A stretch of 64,000 bases of DNA from Ophiobolus disseminans (Eukaryota > Ascomycota > Dothideomycetes > Pleosporales > Phaeosphaeriaceae): contig MU006237.1 of NCBI GenBank assembly GCA_010093685.1, forward strand, positions 776,906 through 840,905. Reading direction: 5' to 3'. Position numbers and translations under genes: made by a program. The notes below the pieces were generated by a model. The model did not search any database. It was given only the letters and a program-made list of their open reading frames with translations, and was not told the DNA's origin. Of the stretch, positions 35,397-47,300 are shown piece after piece. Each line of letters begins with the position of its first letter. Positions within the stretch are counted from its first letter, which is position 1.

Positions 35397-35762
35397 TGTT
35401 ACGGACACCTTATAGCAGATGTACTCGCGTCTAGGTAATAATAGTAATAAGGAATTAGCCGCAGGTAAGCTACAAGGCCCAGGAAAGAATAAAATAGAAT
35501 ACCCCGCGCTTAGCGAGTCACGTGACCCGCTAGCGCGTACTGCATGCAGTAGCGCGTTCTGTAGCCTTAGCAGCGTTCTGCTAGCAGAACGCTAGAAGGA
35601 TAGCAGAACAGCACGACTTGTAGCAGAACGGAATATAGAACAAGACGAAGAATAGGACTATATAGCAGAGGAGGATCTCTTAGGTTATAGTTTCTCTTTG
35701 TAGTTAATCTTCTATAGATAGTTAGTGCAAGGTCTCTTTACCTAAATTAAATATCTGTTACA
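35397..35762 (+). repeat. LTR of gypsy 7 (366 bp)
   Basis: TGTTACGGACACC...ATATCTGTTACA, preceded by a polypurine tract. It contains CTGCATGCAGTAGCGCGTTC and nearby repeats of AGCAGAACG. No second copy is in the window. Confidence 0.7.
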
Positions 35763-35962
35763 CTCTCGCAGTGTTAGTTAAAGCTTCGCAAGAATAACCT
35801 CTTGTTATCTGTCCTAAATTTATAGAAGCCCTACTATTAGCGCTACACCTCCTTGTTATCCTTCCGCCTAACTAAGGCTAAGAGCCTAGAACACCTAAAC
35901 TCGTGTGAGACCGGACAAGCTAGGACCTTAGAGAAGTATAGGAGATCACCGTTAATAACAAT
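35763..35962. other. Unassigned segment between the gypsy 7 LTR and a reversed copia fragment
   Basis: About 200 bp with no recognised frame or repeat partner in the window. It may be leader sequence of another gypsy 7 copy joined by rearrangement. Confidence 0.3.
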
Positions 35963-36290
35963 TAGTTGCTAAGGATAATAGTTGCATTGCGTTAGTTAAT
36001 AAGCGATATAGTGTAGTTGTTAAATAGCTTTTGTTAGGTAGCCTTAGTAGTAGCTTTAGTAGTAGCTTTAGTAAAGGTAGTAAGACTCTTAATTGTTAGA
36101 TTTAATAAGGTATTAAAACCTAATAATAGATAAGATAAATTAATAATAATGTGTTCTATTCTAGTGTTCTCCGGTTAAGTGCGGAGTTTAACTAGGTATT
36201 AGATCTAGTACTAGTGTGCTAAGGCGCTTGTGCTAGCCCCTTCTGTTTCTTTTAGTGTTACTAGCCTTACAGCACCCCTAATATCTAACA
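35963..36290 (-). repeat. Reversed copia fragment: 5' LTR plus start of gag
   Basis: The LTR (36094-36290, 197 bp) belongs to the copia 1/5 family but lies in reverse. Beside it are the leader and first gag codons (35963-36093), collinear with 24470-24590. It ends abruptly at 35963, and copia 5 resumes in forward sense at about 36291, so the fragment lies head-on inside a relative. Confidence 0.8.
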
Positions 36291-36571
36291 CCTTAGGTAG
36301 CTAGGCATATAGTAGGAAACTAAGCATGAACCTACTACACTTAGGAGACTAGATAGATCTATCCTAGGAAGGCTTACTAAGCTTTATAGCTAATAGGTAT
36401 TAGAACACTACTTAACTATTAACTCGGCCTTCTACACAATAAACTTAAGAACACTAAGAGTATTATAAAGATCTTTAGCTATTACCTAGTATAAGCGCTT
36501 AGGCTATCTAGGCCTAGCAGCTATTAAGCACCTTGTTTAGTAAGCTAAGAGAGTGCGTATTAAAGGTATTA
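36291..36571 (+). pseudogene. Copia 5 protease/gag-pre-integrase fragment
   Basis: Forward copia 5 sequence collinear with copia 1 at 22930-22640: from just after the missing protease region to the HHCC segment (YKRLGYLG, the usual W and H mutated). It is cut by copia 6 after GITI. Confidence 0.8.
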
Positions 36572-36576
36572 CTATA

Positions 36577-36749
36577 TGTTAGAGAATTGAGGTTTGAGCC
36601 GAGGCTGATCACGAGACTAGGCCGGGAACACGGGGATTAAGGCCCCGACGTAGGGTATATAACCTAGATTTTCATCCGATCTTTCCTAAGTAGTTATCTG
36701 ATCAATACACTCATTTCAATTAAAGTTCTAACGTCTCTTAGCAACAACA
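36577..36749 (+). repeat. 5' LTR of copia 6
   Basis: TGTTAGAGAATTGAGG...TTAGCAACAACA, 173 bp, matches 43983-44155 with transition differences. Confidence 0.92.
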
Positions 36750-36891
36750 GTTATAAGCCTAGCGCTTTAGGATCGTAGAGTTAATTCTCCCTACGTACCT
36801 AGCACTGCTAAGAGTGTTAGAACGATTACACTACTCTATTATCTCCTAATCTACACACGCACAATAAACGACAACAGAGTTAATACATACA

Positions 36892-39800
36892 ATGCGCTCC
36901 TTAAAAGCCGATCTAACTAGCCGTACTAGTACGCCTAACTCTAGTTCTATTGCGCAGGCAAAGGAATCTAGGATCTTGTCGATCTAGACAAGGAAACACA
37001 GGCCCTGATCGATGATTAGGCACCTGATTACCTAGAGCTCGATTCGCTCCTAGAGAAGCCTGCTAAAGAAACAAACGAGATGCTAGATTAGCAAAAGAAG
37101 ATCCTCTAACAGAAGCTTATAGAGTACAACAAGGCTAAGAAAGACTACGCAGAAGCAATAATTACGCACCTAGAGGATATAGCCGTCTACAAAGTAGAGC
37201 TTAATTAGTAGAAGAGAAACGTTGCTAAGCTTAGCAACGTGCTCGAATAGGTACACAAGACTGTTGCCTATAAGCTGCTAGCTCTAATTTAGATTATGCT
37301 TCTTGCAGAAGACTAGACTACACTATAAGCCTTAATTAGGAAGCTAAAAGCAGAGCTTGCGCTAATTGACTTAACAACCTCGATGCTAATCCGCTAGCGA
37401 TACCGCGAGCACCTTGCAAAGGCTCGCAACAGGCGGATTAAGCTAGAAACGTAGTTTACGCAGTGGCAGATGCTGTACACACAGGCTAGAGCTTAGCACC
37501 TCGCAGAAGTTAAGGGTAATCTAGTCCTTTAGGATTTCCTTAAGGCGATCGGAGCAAAGTTTGCACTAGAATAGGCAAGAAACCTTTAATAAATAATCCT
37601 GATAACAGCAGCTATAGGCGGGACAGCTATAACTATAGATTAGGTAGCCTGTATGTTCTCGCTCACTCTATAGGAGCACGAGATCACTAGCTTAGGAACT
37701 AGAGAGAAATCCGCTAGCGTGTTTGCGACTTTCGCGGGGGATAGATCACCCCCCTAAAGAAAGCAGTACCCTGCATCGAATACTAACTAATATAAGTGCC
37801 TATGCAAGCCAAGTAGATCGCATAAGTAGACTCTACTAAATTGCTGACGGCTCGAGACAGCTTGTACCGGATTAAGCTCAGCTAGGCCGCTACCTCTTGC
37901 GCTAACGGACTTAGATCGAACTAAGATCTATAAGCGGCTAGCGAAAAAGGAAAATGCAGAGCTACGCGAAAGTATAACTAACTTAGGTTAGAAACTAATA
38001 AGCACTGTCCAATCAATCTTCTCTAGAGGATTAGGCAAAGGCATAGCTTCTGCTAACTATCCTAGCTCGCTGCAAGCAGCCTTAATTAATCCTAGCTAGT
38101 TTAAGAATAATCTAGTATTTAGGGTGTACAGCACTATTCAAGACACTCACCTACTATTAATGAGCACTATCCTCGACGGCGGTGGAGCAGTGTATTTAGT
38201 TAATGATCGAAGCTTTATTAAGGAAGGCACTTTTAGGAAGGCTGCTCTAGAAGATAGCATCGACGCTAGCACCTAGTCTCTACTAATCTTAGGCTATAGT
38301 GATCGAGTAATTAAGAACGTGATTAACGGGGTCCAAGGCGAGAAGACAGAAGACTTAATACTTAAAAACGTCTAGATCGTCAAGGGTTTTCACGTCAACA
38401 TCGTATCAGAGCACTTGCTTAAGAAGGCAAAGGTCTAGTATTTAGGCTTAGATAGTACTTTAAGACTCGGATCGATCAACAACAATATAGTGCTAGCTAA
38501 GCTTTACTACTAGCACAACCTTACATTCCTTAAATACCAGCCTATTTACTCTTGTCTATCGTACTTAATAATTATGAACGCAACTAGAAGATTATAGCAG
38601 CCTTAGGTTAAGAGGGGCGATAAGGCTCTCTAGCACTAACGATTAGGGCATCTAGGACAGCGAGCGCTATAAGCACTCGCTTATGCTGCGAAAAATGTAG
38701 AGATTGCTAGCATAAGAAGGGCTAAATGCACTAATTGCTTAGTTACACATGCTACTCAAGTTATCTCGCGCAGGCCTAGAGAGCGATCGCTACGACCTTA
38801 CTACAGGATCTCGTGGGATCTATTTAACATGCCGAGAGGAAGGCTAGAAGAGCAGTAGACATTAATTATCAAGGAAGAGTTCTCTAGGAAGATTACGGTC
38901 GTGATTCTGATAGACAAGTCGCTGAAATCGATTATAGAGGCGATTACTAGTTACGTCAATTAAGCAGGCACTAAGTACAGCCTAAAGGTAGTGTACATTA
39001 ACTAGGACAACGACGCAGCTACGAAACCTTAGCATAGGAGATTAAGGTACGAAGAATAGGCGATCGAAATAGGCATCGAAATTATCACTCTACTATCCTA
39101 CACCTATAAGCCGAGCGGCTCAGCTAAAAGAGTAGGAAGAGAGATTATTAAGAAGAGTGTAGTTATGCGACTGAGCGCAAACCTCTCTTAAGATCTCTAG
39201 CTAGATATTATAGAAGCAGCGGGTTATCTGTACAACATAAGCCTGAACAAGCTGCATAACTATCGATCGCCTAACGAAGTCCTAGATAACTAGTTTTAGT
39301 AGTACTTCCGCTAGTACGAGCTAGCGCAAGTGAGGTACAGGACTGCCGATCTTCGACCTAATTGGAGTAGAATCTTTGCTTACGGCTGCCGCGCATACCC
39401 TTTGGATTAGGAGCGCGCAGCTAGACAAGATAAACAGGGGTTTAAAGTTAACCTAAGGGGACATATTAGATACTTAATCGGATATTAAGCGTTAAATATC
39501 TATAGAATATAGGTCCTAACGCTTGATTAAGTGATTACAATACAGAACGTCACCTTTAATAAGACTCTCTTCTATAAAGAAGCGAAGAAGGTAGGCATAA
39601 TTAAGAAGCAGGTAGTTAGGCTTGTAGACATGCTCTATAACAGAGAAGTAATTGAAGAGCTAGACATTAATGTCTAGCTGCTTAGTAAGCAGGCAGCTAG
39701 GAGCGAAGAACTAGCTACTAAGCAACAACTTAGGGGTGAGCAGGCTTAAGACCTTAAAAGTCCGCTAGGCCTAGCAGATAATTAAGAAGATAAGCAGGCA

Positions 39801-42068
39801 GAAACTGTGCGAGATGCGAACACGGCTAGTAACTATCTAAGAATCCGCACAAGCTAGGGTGATTAAACTAGACTTGCTACTCTAGAGGCGACTTCTAATC
39901 TAAAAATCGCAGGGAGCGGTCGCGCGCGACGTAATCGCGATAGTGTAGATAGCTAGCAGGAGGTGCACACTCCTGTAGTATAAGCTAGTTTGTTAATTAC
40001 TAGAGGTTTAGGACCTCTACGGGCCGCGCCGACACGTGTAGCTAACCTTGCCGCTCGATCTACGCGCTATACCTCTATAGTAGTAGGCGAAGCAGGGCTA
40101 TTACAACTACTAACCACGAGATTAAGCAGGAGACTGCGCGGTGTAGCTGCAGAAGGATTAGTGCACTAGTATCTGCCTTAAAGAATAAGGAGACTAAGAG
40201 ATTAGACACCTGACGATTAACTAGGGAGTAGAAAAGACAAGAGAGGTGTTTATGCATTAATCGCGGATGCTAATGTTCTTAATAGGCTATTAGATCTATA
40301 GTGCGACTTTTAGAATACCTTTCTCCTAGGTGTAAATAGACCCTAGGATAAGCGATCGAGCTACAAGACACTAAATGCAGTGGTTATAGCGGCTATGCTT
40401 AGAGAGCAAGCGCTAAGAGCTACGATTAAGGGAAGTGCTCGCCTCTATCGAGATAAGCTTCTATCACCGCCGACAACATAGAAACAGCTAATGCAATATC
40501 TATACAAAGAGTTGTTTAAGCAAGCTTCTAAGAAGGAAGTCGATTAGCTATGCAAGCAAGGAACTTAGTCCGAGATCCTAAGATCGCAAGCCCTAAGTAG
40601 GCCTCTGCCGCTTAAATAGGTGTAGATATACAAGTTTAATTAAGACAGATACTTGCTTAAATGCAAAGCGCGGATCGTTGTGAGAGGTGATCTCTAAGAG
40701 AAGGACTTACTAAACTCTACATATGCAGCCACTCTAGCTGCAAAGTCCTTCTGAGCGGCGATAGCGATCGCTGCTCGCTTTAATATAGAGATTATGCAGT
40801 ACGATGTCGTAGGAGCATTCCTTAATACTAAGATTACGGTATAGGACCTAGTGATCTGTAAGATGCTAGACAGGTTTAAGAAAGATAGAATGTGCGTAAG
40901 GCTCAACCGAGCGCTGTACAGACTAAGAGATTCACCCCTGCTCTAGTATAAGGAGTTCTTAGGCACCCTCCGATCGCTGGGCCTAATAGCGGCAAAAGAA
41001 GAACTATGCCTATTCTTCGATTAGAACCGCAAGATGCTGATCTTGTTTTATATAGATGATATCTTGCTAATGTACAAGATAAGCTATGAAGCTAAAGCTT
41101 AAAAGCTCTAGGCGTTGATCAAAGAAAAGTACGAGATCTAAGATTAAGAGCTAGTGGAATAGTTCCTAGGCGTAAGAGTAGTAAGGAATCGCTAGAACCG
41201 ATTAATTACGCTGGTCTACAATACATACATTGACAAGATCACTAAGAGGTTTAGGCTTAAGGATAGAACATTCCCTTTAACACTACTTCTATTAGAGAAG
41301 CTAATTAAGAGCGATAGAGAAGCTACTAAGCAAGAGATTAAGGCATACTAAGAGCGAGTAGGCTTAGTGCTGTACACAGCGATTATGCTACGCCTAGACA
41401 TCGCGTTTTTAGTGTCTAAGTTGTCCCACTTCCTCACAAACCCTAGCGATTAGCATCTAAAAGCTGTAGAGCGAGTGATTATGTACCTGTACCGCACACG
41501 CTAGGAAGCAATCTAGTATAGGAACTTTAATAGACTAGATCTAATAATCTGCGGGGACGCTTTATTCGCTAATAATTAAGAATTACGAAGATCCTCTTAT
41601 AGGTATGTAGCAATACTGTTTAGTAGGCTAATTCTTTAGAAAGCAGCTAGACAAGCGACTGTGACTACGTCGACAACAGAAGCTAAGCTAATCGCGCTTA
41701 AGCATGCGACTAAGGAAGCTATAGCGCTTAAGCGTTTCTTTAAGAAACTAATACTTAATCTAGGTAAACTGTAGAAGATCTAGTGTAATAATTAACAGAC
41801 GATTAGGCTAGTAGTAGGGAAGAATAAGCAGATCACGACTCGTTTGCGCTATGTTGATATACAAAACATATAGCTGCGCTAGGAATATGCGAAAGGATTA
41901 TTCTTAGTAGAGTACTTAGAAACAAGATTTATGCCTGCTAATAGGCTCACTAAGTCGCTCACGCGTTAACAGCTTAATCACTTTAAGAAGCTAATAAACT
42001 TCTAAGATGCAAGCAAGATAATTATAATTACAGATTAGGATGCAGATATAAGAGTAGAGAAGATCTAA
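36892..42068 (+). pseudogene. Copia 6 gag-pol polyprotein, RIP-inactivated
   Basis: Starts near ATG 36892 (MRSLKADLTSRTSTPNSSS). Seen in order: coiled gag region 37000-37500; zinc/protease region about 37780-38230; HHCC integrase start LGHLGQRAL with CTNC near 38640-38740; integrase core to about 39300; IFAYGCRAYPL near 39370; RT with KARIVVRG (40665), IMQYDVVGAFLNT (40790) and an intact ILFYIDDILLMYK near 41045; RNase H with LTLTRQQL-type end near 41970. In-frame stops are mainly TAG/TAA. The retained YIDD contrasts with copia 1 and G1. Confidence 0.85.
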
Positions 42069-42879
42069 TTGGAAGTCACTTTCATCTACAATTAAGCCTA
42101 GCTCAGCGCTTAAGGTTTTTAAAGGAAGCTGAGCACGCTAAGAGCCTAGCAGAAGATTAAGAAAAAGAAAAAGAAAAGTGACAAGCTAGATTAGAAACCA
42201 CATTAAGAACCACCACCACGACTAGCACCACCGCTAATACTGCTACCCCTTCTAATGAAGTTGCTTATAGAGCGATCAAGATCGTTATAAATCTTCGCCG
42301 TCCTAGGCGAGTATATGCGCGTCTGATCACTAGTGTACTTAGGCGTCTCCTGTTGCTTAGATCGAAGTCGCTAGCGCGGAATTAAAAGACTATTATCCTT
42401 AAGAGCATTAGTAGTGTAGCTGTTAATTATATTAGACAGGCTAATGCGGTGACTAAGCGAGGATGCGGTCGAAGGGCGCCCACTTAATAGCCGAACAAAG
42501 CTAGTTAGCTAAGTAGCAAACATTAGCGGAGGAGGTAGAGCAGCGCGCGTACTAGGCATGAATGGGCTGTAGCTTAGATCAACGTAGCCTGAATTGTACA
42601 CTGAGCCAGGCTAAGCATTGTAACAGAGCTGCTAAGAAGGCGAACGCAGCTGCTAATTAAGCTGCTAATATCTAGACTGCTGCTGATAATCAGGCTACTG
42701 CTGCTAATACCTAGACTGCTACTAATAGCTACGCTGAGGCTGAAATCCTTGCTACTGCTAATTTGGATACTATCCACTCTAGTATGGCAACAGATCTTAA
42801 AGCGCTAATCGCTAAGAAGAAGGTAAGAGCAGAGATTATAGGAGTCGAGATCCTTAATTGCGCGACAATCCCTAAAGAG
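42069..42879. other. Copia 6 region between RNase H and antisense ORF
   Basis: Non-coding as far as can be seen. It contains an A-rich run near 42170 and an imperfect repeat of GCTGCTAATA/CTAGACTGCT at 42650-42730; the minus-strand Ser-rich frame at 42574-42777 is a product of that repeat. Confidence 0.4.
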
Positions 42880-43620
42880 GTGAAGAGAGAGCAGCAGAAG
42901 ACGAAGCAGGCGGAGCTCTTAATCGGGTTGATGACTTAGATAGTGTCTTAGCCGCCTTCGCTTTAGCTACAGCCTTAGCTTTAGCAGTGTTGTTAGCACG
43001 CCAATTAGACTCAGTATCTCTAATCGCTTAAGCTAAGAAAGCGCGATTGCGCGCAAATCCCTTAGGCTATTAAAGGTTAGCGTAGTTAATTAGTCACAGA
43101 AAGGCTAAACTTACATTACTTGCCTCCTACTAATTAAGATATCCTTGAGCAAGCTAGCGAGCGGGACTAAGAGTATTAGGACGCCTAAACAAGTTAATAG
43201 TGATTAAGAGGTCAGCAGTGATTAAAACTCACATTAGAAAGCACGAGTGAGTGCTACACTTAATGCAGCGCTAGCTGTTAGAGGGACCTAGCTAAGCATA
43301 GCACACAACGTTCTTCTAGCTATTAAATATCTTCTGCACGCAACGCTAGCACGGATCTAGGCGGCGCGGCGGCGATTCTAGAAGCCTAGAAGCCCCTCCA
43401 CTTATCACTAGCTCCTGCGACGTTGTAGGGTAGCGCGCGGATCGACGGCTAAGCGTAGAAGATTGAGCGGGCTTAGGCTTAGGCTTAGCATTAAGGGCAG
43501 TAGATCGCTTCTTGCCGTGAAGCCTGTCGAGGTAGGCTTGCTAAGCAGCTGAGAGCTGTTTTTTAGGAGGCTAAGCGATAGTTAGCAAGAGATAAGAACG
43601 AGATCAAAAGCGATTAGGGG
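42880..43620 (-). pseudogene. Antisense Cys-rich ORF of copia 6
   Basis: A minus-strand frame runs from about 43620 down to 42880 with TAG/TAA stops and two TGA. It has a basic segment (RLHGKKRSTALNAKPKPKP), then a Cys cluster CxRCVQK, VVCYA, CIKCSTHSC near 43240-43350, compatible with zinc binding, and a Lys/Ala-rich tail (AKAKAVAKAKAAKT). Position and orientation match the antisense ORFs of the two gypsy elements. No family recognised. The TGA codons leave open that it was already decaying. Confidence 0.5.
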
Positions 43621-43982
43621 TCTCACTATGATAATAGATAATGTGAAGGTAGAGAGCAGAAAGATAAGAGTTGAGTTCGTTGATATATGCCTCTTAGACC
43701 CTAGATTAGAGCGGTAACTCAACTAACGGCAGCTTAATCTCACCGCAAACAGGCAGGCCGATCTCGCACACCTCTTAGTAAGGCAACAACGATCGCTAGC
43801 ATTATGTTAAACGCCTTATAGGCCACTTACTTAAGAGCGCTTAGCATAAATCTCTAACAAGCCCGACAGGCAGCAATAATCTAATTGATCTTACCTCACT
43901 ATATAAGAAGTAAAGCAATAGATTGGCTTAGTCACTCTGCACGAACAGTCTCTTTCTCTTAGAGCAAACAGACTAGGGGGTG

Positions 43983-44155
43983 TGTTAGAGAATTGAGGTT
44001 TGAGCTGAGGCTAATCACGAGACTAGGCTAGGAACACGGGGATTAAGGCCCCGACGTAGGGTATATAACCTGGATTTTTATCCTATCTTTCCTAAGTAGT
44101 TATCTAATCAATACACTCATTTCAATTAAAGTTCTAACGTCTCTTAGCAATAACA
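43983..44155 (+). repeat. 3' LTR of copia 6
   Basis: 173 bp following a GGGGG-containing polypurine tract, and followed by CTATA. Confidence 0.92.
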
Positions 44156-44160
44156 CTATA

Positions 44161-47030
44161 GTTAAGTGCAACTTATGTAGCAAAGCTAAAGCTAAGCGCT
44201 AAATACGCCGCACACTACGCAACAATAACCTAGGACTAGAAGAAAGACTAGCTATTAACTTCTACTCCTATAAGGACTAGAATATTACTAAGGAGAAGAG
44301 TTAAATGCTTATTACCTGCAGGTTCTCTAGACTCTAATAGGACATGTACTTTACAGACAACAGAACTGCTAACTCTATTATTAACAAACTTAGGATCTTC
44401 TTTACCTTTCTTAGGATCTACTTTAACATTACTATTAAGATTATTAAAGTAGATAATAAGATTACTACTGTTAAACCACAAGTTTAGCGCTAGCTTAACT
44501 CTAAAGGGATTATTATTAAGCCTTTAGCTCCTAATACTTAAGCCTAGAATAGAGGTACTAAACGCTTAGGGGGTGTAAACAAGGAGAAGGCACGCGCTAT
44601 AAGATTAGATGCTAACCTCTCCTAGGAACTGTAGCCTAAAACTACTAGAGCAGCAGTTTACCTCTACAACAGAACGCTAAATTACACTAACAACTAGAAG
44701 ACACTATATAAGACCTTCTTTACTAGAATTGCTTTCTCTAATAGAATTGTTACCAAACTCCGCAAACTAAACCTTACTTATCTTAAAGTATATAGATGCA
44801 AGTCCTTTGCAATAACTAATAATACTTATAGAGGGAAATTACGCCTCTAACGCCTAGACCCAAAGGCTTAGGTTAGCTACCTAGTTAGATACAGATTATC
44901 TAACATCTATCGCATCTAGATACTATCTATAGCTAAGGTTATTAGCACACGTGATGTTGTGTTTAATAAGCACTTAGTATTTAATAGCAAAACTAAGGAC
45001 CTAATAGATAACCTTATGCATAGCACACTAGAAGAGATTGCAACCTATATTAAGACTATAGAGCTTCTAACACTATAAACTAATCTAGAGGTTAAATTAT
45101 TCTTTAAAGATAACACCACTAAAGACTTAACAGCTTAAGAAGAGACTAATCTACCTAGCTATTACTAAGAGAGGAAAATCATAGGGAGAAAGATTATAGG
45201 CATATACCTAACACCTCTACTATTACTACTACTACCTACTGTATTGCTAGCTACATTCTTGACCCTAAGCAAGGCAATAGGATTAACGTAGTTATGCTTA
45301 TCTAAGACTATTCTATAGGCAGCTACCTTTATAGCAGGAACTTAGGCTAGACATGTTAGCTAATATAAAGGAGAAGTAGTTAACAAGGCTAAGGTAAAGA
45401 GGCTGCTTGCCTTAGGCATTAAGCTACACTGCAGTTAGCTCCTACCTCTACTAACTTATAAGACTAAGCTTAAAGAACACCTAATAGAAGAGCTGTTTAA
45501 AGAAGCAGAACGCGACTATTTAGCAAGCTATTAAAAGATAGAATTATAGAGAGAAGTATTCTATGCCTTAATTAGACTAACAGGTCACTAGGTCCTAGAC
45601 TACATGTAGGTATACACCTACAAGTTTAATAAGGATTATTAATTTATTAAGTGCAAGGCGCGCCTTGTAGTTAGAGGAGACTAACAGAGATAGATCTCTT
45701 TCTAAGACACCTATGCAGCCACTCTAGCTAGCAGATTATTTCGCATGCTTATAGCAATTGCAGCTAAGCACAACCTAGAACTTAAGCAATATAACATTAC
45801 AAACGCATTTGTTTATACTACTATAGATAGGGAAATCTACATAAGGATGCCTAAAGGATACTAGAAGATAGGTATTATCCTTAAGGTTCAGAAGGCCTTG
45901 TATAGATTGCGCCTCTTACCTATACTCTAGTAGAAGGGGTTTACAACAACTCTTAAAGATCTTAGCTTTACACGCGTCCCTTACGAGCCTTGCTGCATAA
46001 TTAAGAATAGTATTATTATCTTCTTTTATATAGATAACATTATCCTAGCCTATGCTAAACACAAGACTAAGGAAGCACAACAAGCTATCTAACTCCTATA
46101 GAATAAGTATACTATAACTAGAGGAGAAGATCTCTAGTAGTTCCTAGGAGTGGAGGTAATTAGAGATATAATAGGAGGACTTATCTATCTCTTACAAGCT
46201 ACCTATGTAGACAAAATCTATAGGCTAGTAGATAAGCATAAGCTACGCTATAATACACCTATAAGTTCTATTAAACTTAAGCCCTTAAACTTACTGTCAA
46301 CACCTGCTAAGATTAACAGATACTAACGCAAAATTAGGTTACTACTCTTTGCTGCAGTCACTACTAGACTAGACATTGCTTTTGCTACCTTACGCTTAGC
46401 ACGCTTCCTCTTAAACCCCTTCTAAGAGTATTACGATGCCGCAGACTGCGTTCTTCTATACCTATTAGACACAAGGTGACTAGCACTTTAGCTTAGAGAA
46501 GAAGACACTCTTTAAGTAGCTAGTAATGCATTATTTGCAGACAACACACAAGACAGGAAAAGCTCTTAAGGCTATGCAATTAAGCTCTTTAATAGCCTTA
46601 TTACTTAGAGAGCTAGTAAGCAAGACACTATCACTACATCTACTACTAAGGCAGAACTCCTAGCTCTATTCTAAGTAGCTAAGGAAGCTCTCTTTACATC
46701 ACGCCTACTTAAAGAACTCTAAATCCAGCTTCTATCTAACACAATCACAGTTTATTGTAATAACATGTAAACTATTAGACTAGTTACAAAAGAGATATTA
46801 AAGCTTTAAACAAAGCTTAGGCATGTAGATATCTACAACTACTAGATAAGACAGGAGGTTGCAAGTGGAAAGATTACTGTAGAATACATTTAATTATCGG
46901 AAATAATAGCAGATAGCTTCACTAAGGTGTTGCTAGGCAACAAGTAGCTAAACTTCCTTTATTAAGTTAGATTAGTTAAGGTATCACTATACAAGGTGAC
47001 TAAGGAGGCACTATTAGAAGAACTTTAAGC
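44161..47030 (+). pseudogene. Copia 5 integrase, RT and RNase H
   Basis: Collinear with copia 1 throughout: CNLCSKAKAKR (44165), integrase core 44250-44550, RT with KARLVVRG (45655), KQYNITNAFVYT, and FFYIDNIILAYA near 46020 (YxDD reads YIDN), RNase H ending with ADSFTKVLLGNK near 46910. TAG/TAA stops are numerous. A polypurine tract (CTAAGGGGGTG) precedes the LTR. Confidence 0.85.
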
Positions 47031-47096
47031 AAAACTTAAGGACCTTATTATCACCTAAGGTTACTAGCTTGCAAATACATCTAAGCTAAGGGGGTG

Positions 47097-47293
47097 TGTT
47101 AGATATTAGGGGTGCTGTGAGGCTACTAACACCTAAAGGAACAGGAGAGGCGGGCACAAGCGCCTTAGCACACTAGTACTAGATCTAACACCTAGTTAAA
47201 CTCCGCACTTAACTAGAGAACACTACAAGACAACACATTATTATTAATTTATCTTATCTATTATTAGGTTTCAATACCTTATCAAATCTAACA
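47097..47293 (+). repeat. 3' LTR of copia 5
   Basis: 197 bp, TGTTAGATATTAGGGG...AAATCTAACA, followed by CAAAG. Confidence 0.93.
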
Positions 47294-47300
47294 CAAAGAG

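Larger units (their letters stand above)
36577..44155 (+). mobile_element. Ty1/copia element (copia 6) with an antisense ORF, nested in copia 5
   Basis: 173-bp LTRs (36577-36749, 43983-44155) with identical CTATA duplications (36572-36576, 44156-44160). 7,579 bp is long for copia; about 1.9 kb between RNase H and the 3' LTR hold an antisense ORF. A distinct family from copia 1, 2 and D. Confidence 0.93.
28868..47293 (+). mobile_element. Ty1/copia element (copia 5), same family as copia 1, split by three insertions
   Basis: The 5' LTR is in two pieces (28868-28945 and 30829-30947, 197 bp together); the 3' LTR is 47097-47293 (197 bp). Target duplication TAAAG (28863-28867) versus CAAAG (47294-47298), one C/T difference; it overlaps the end of the G1 LTR and its target repeat. 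Interruptions: hAT-like 28946-30820, rearranged block 32335-36290, copia 36577-44155. About 300 bp of its own protease region are missing at the rearranged block. Confidence 0.9.
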
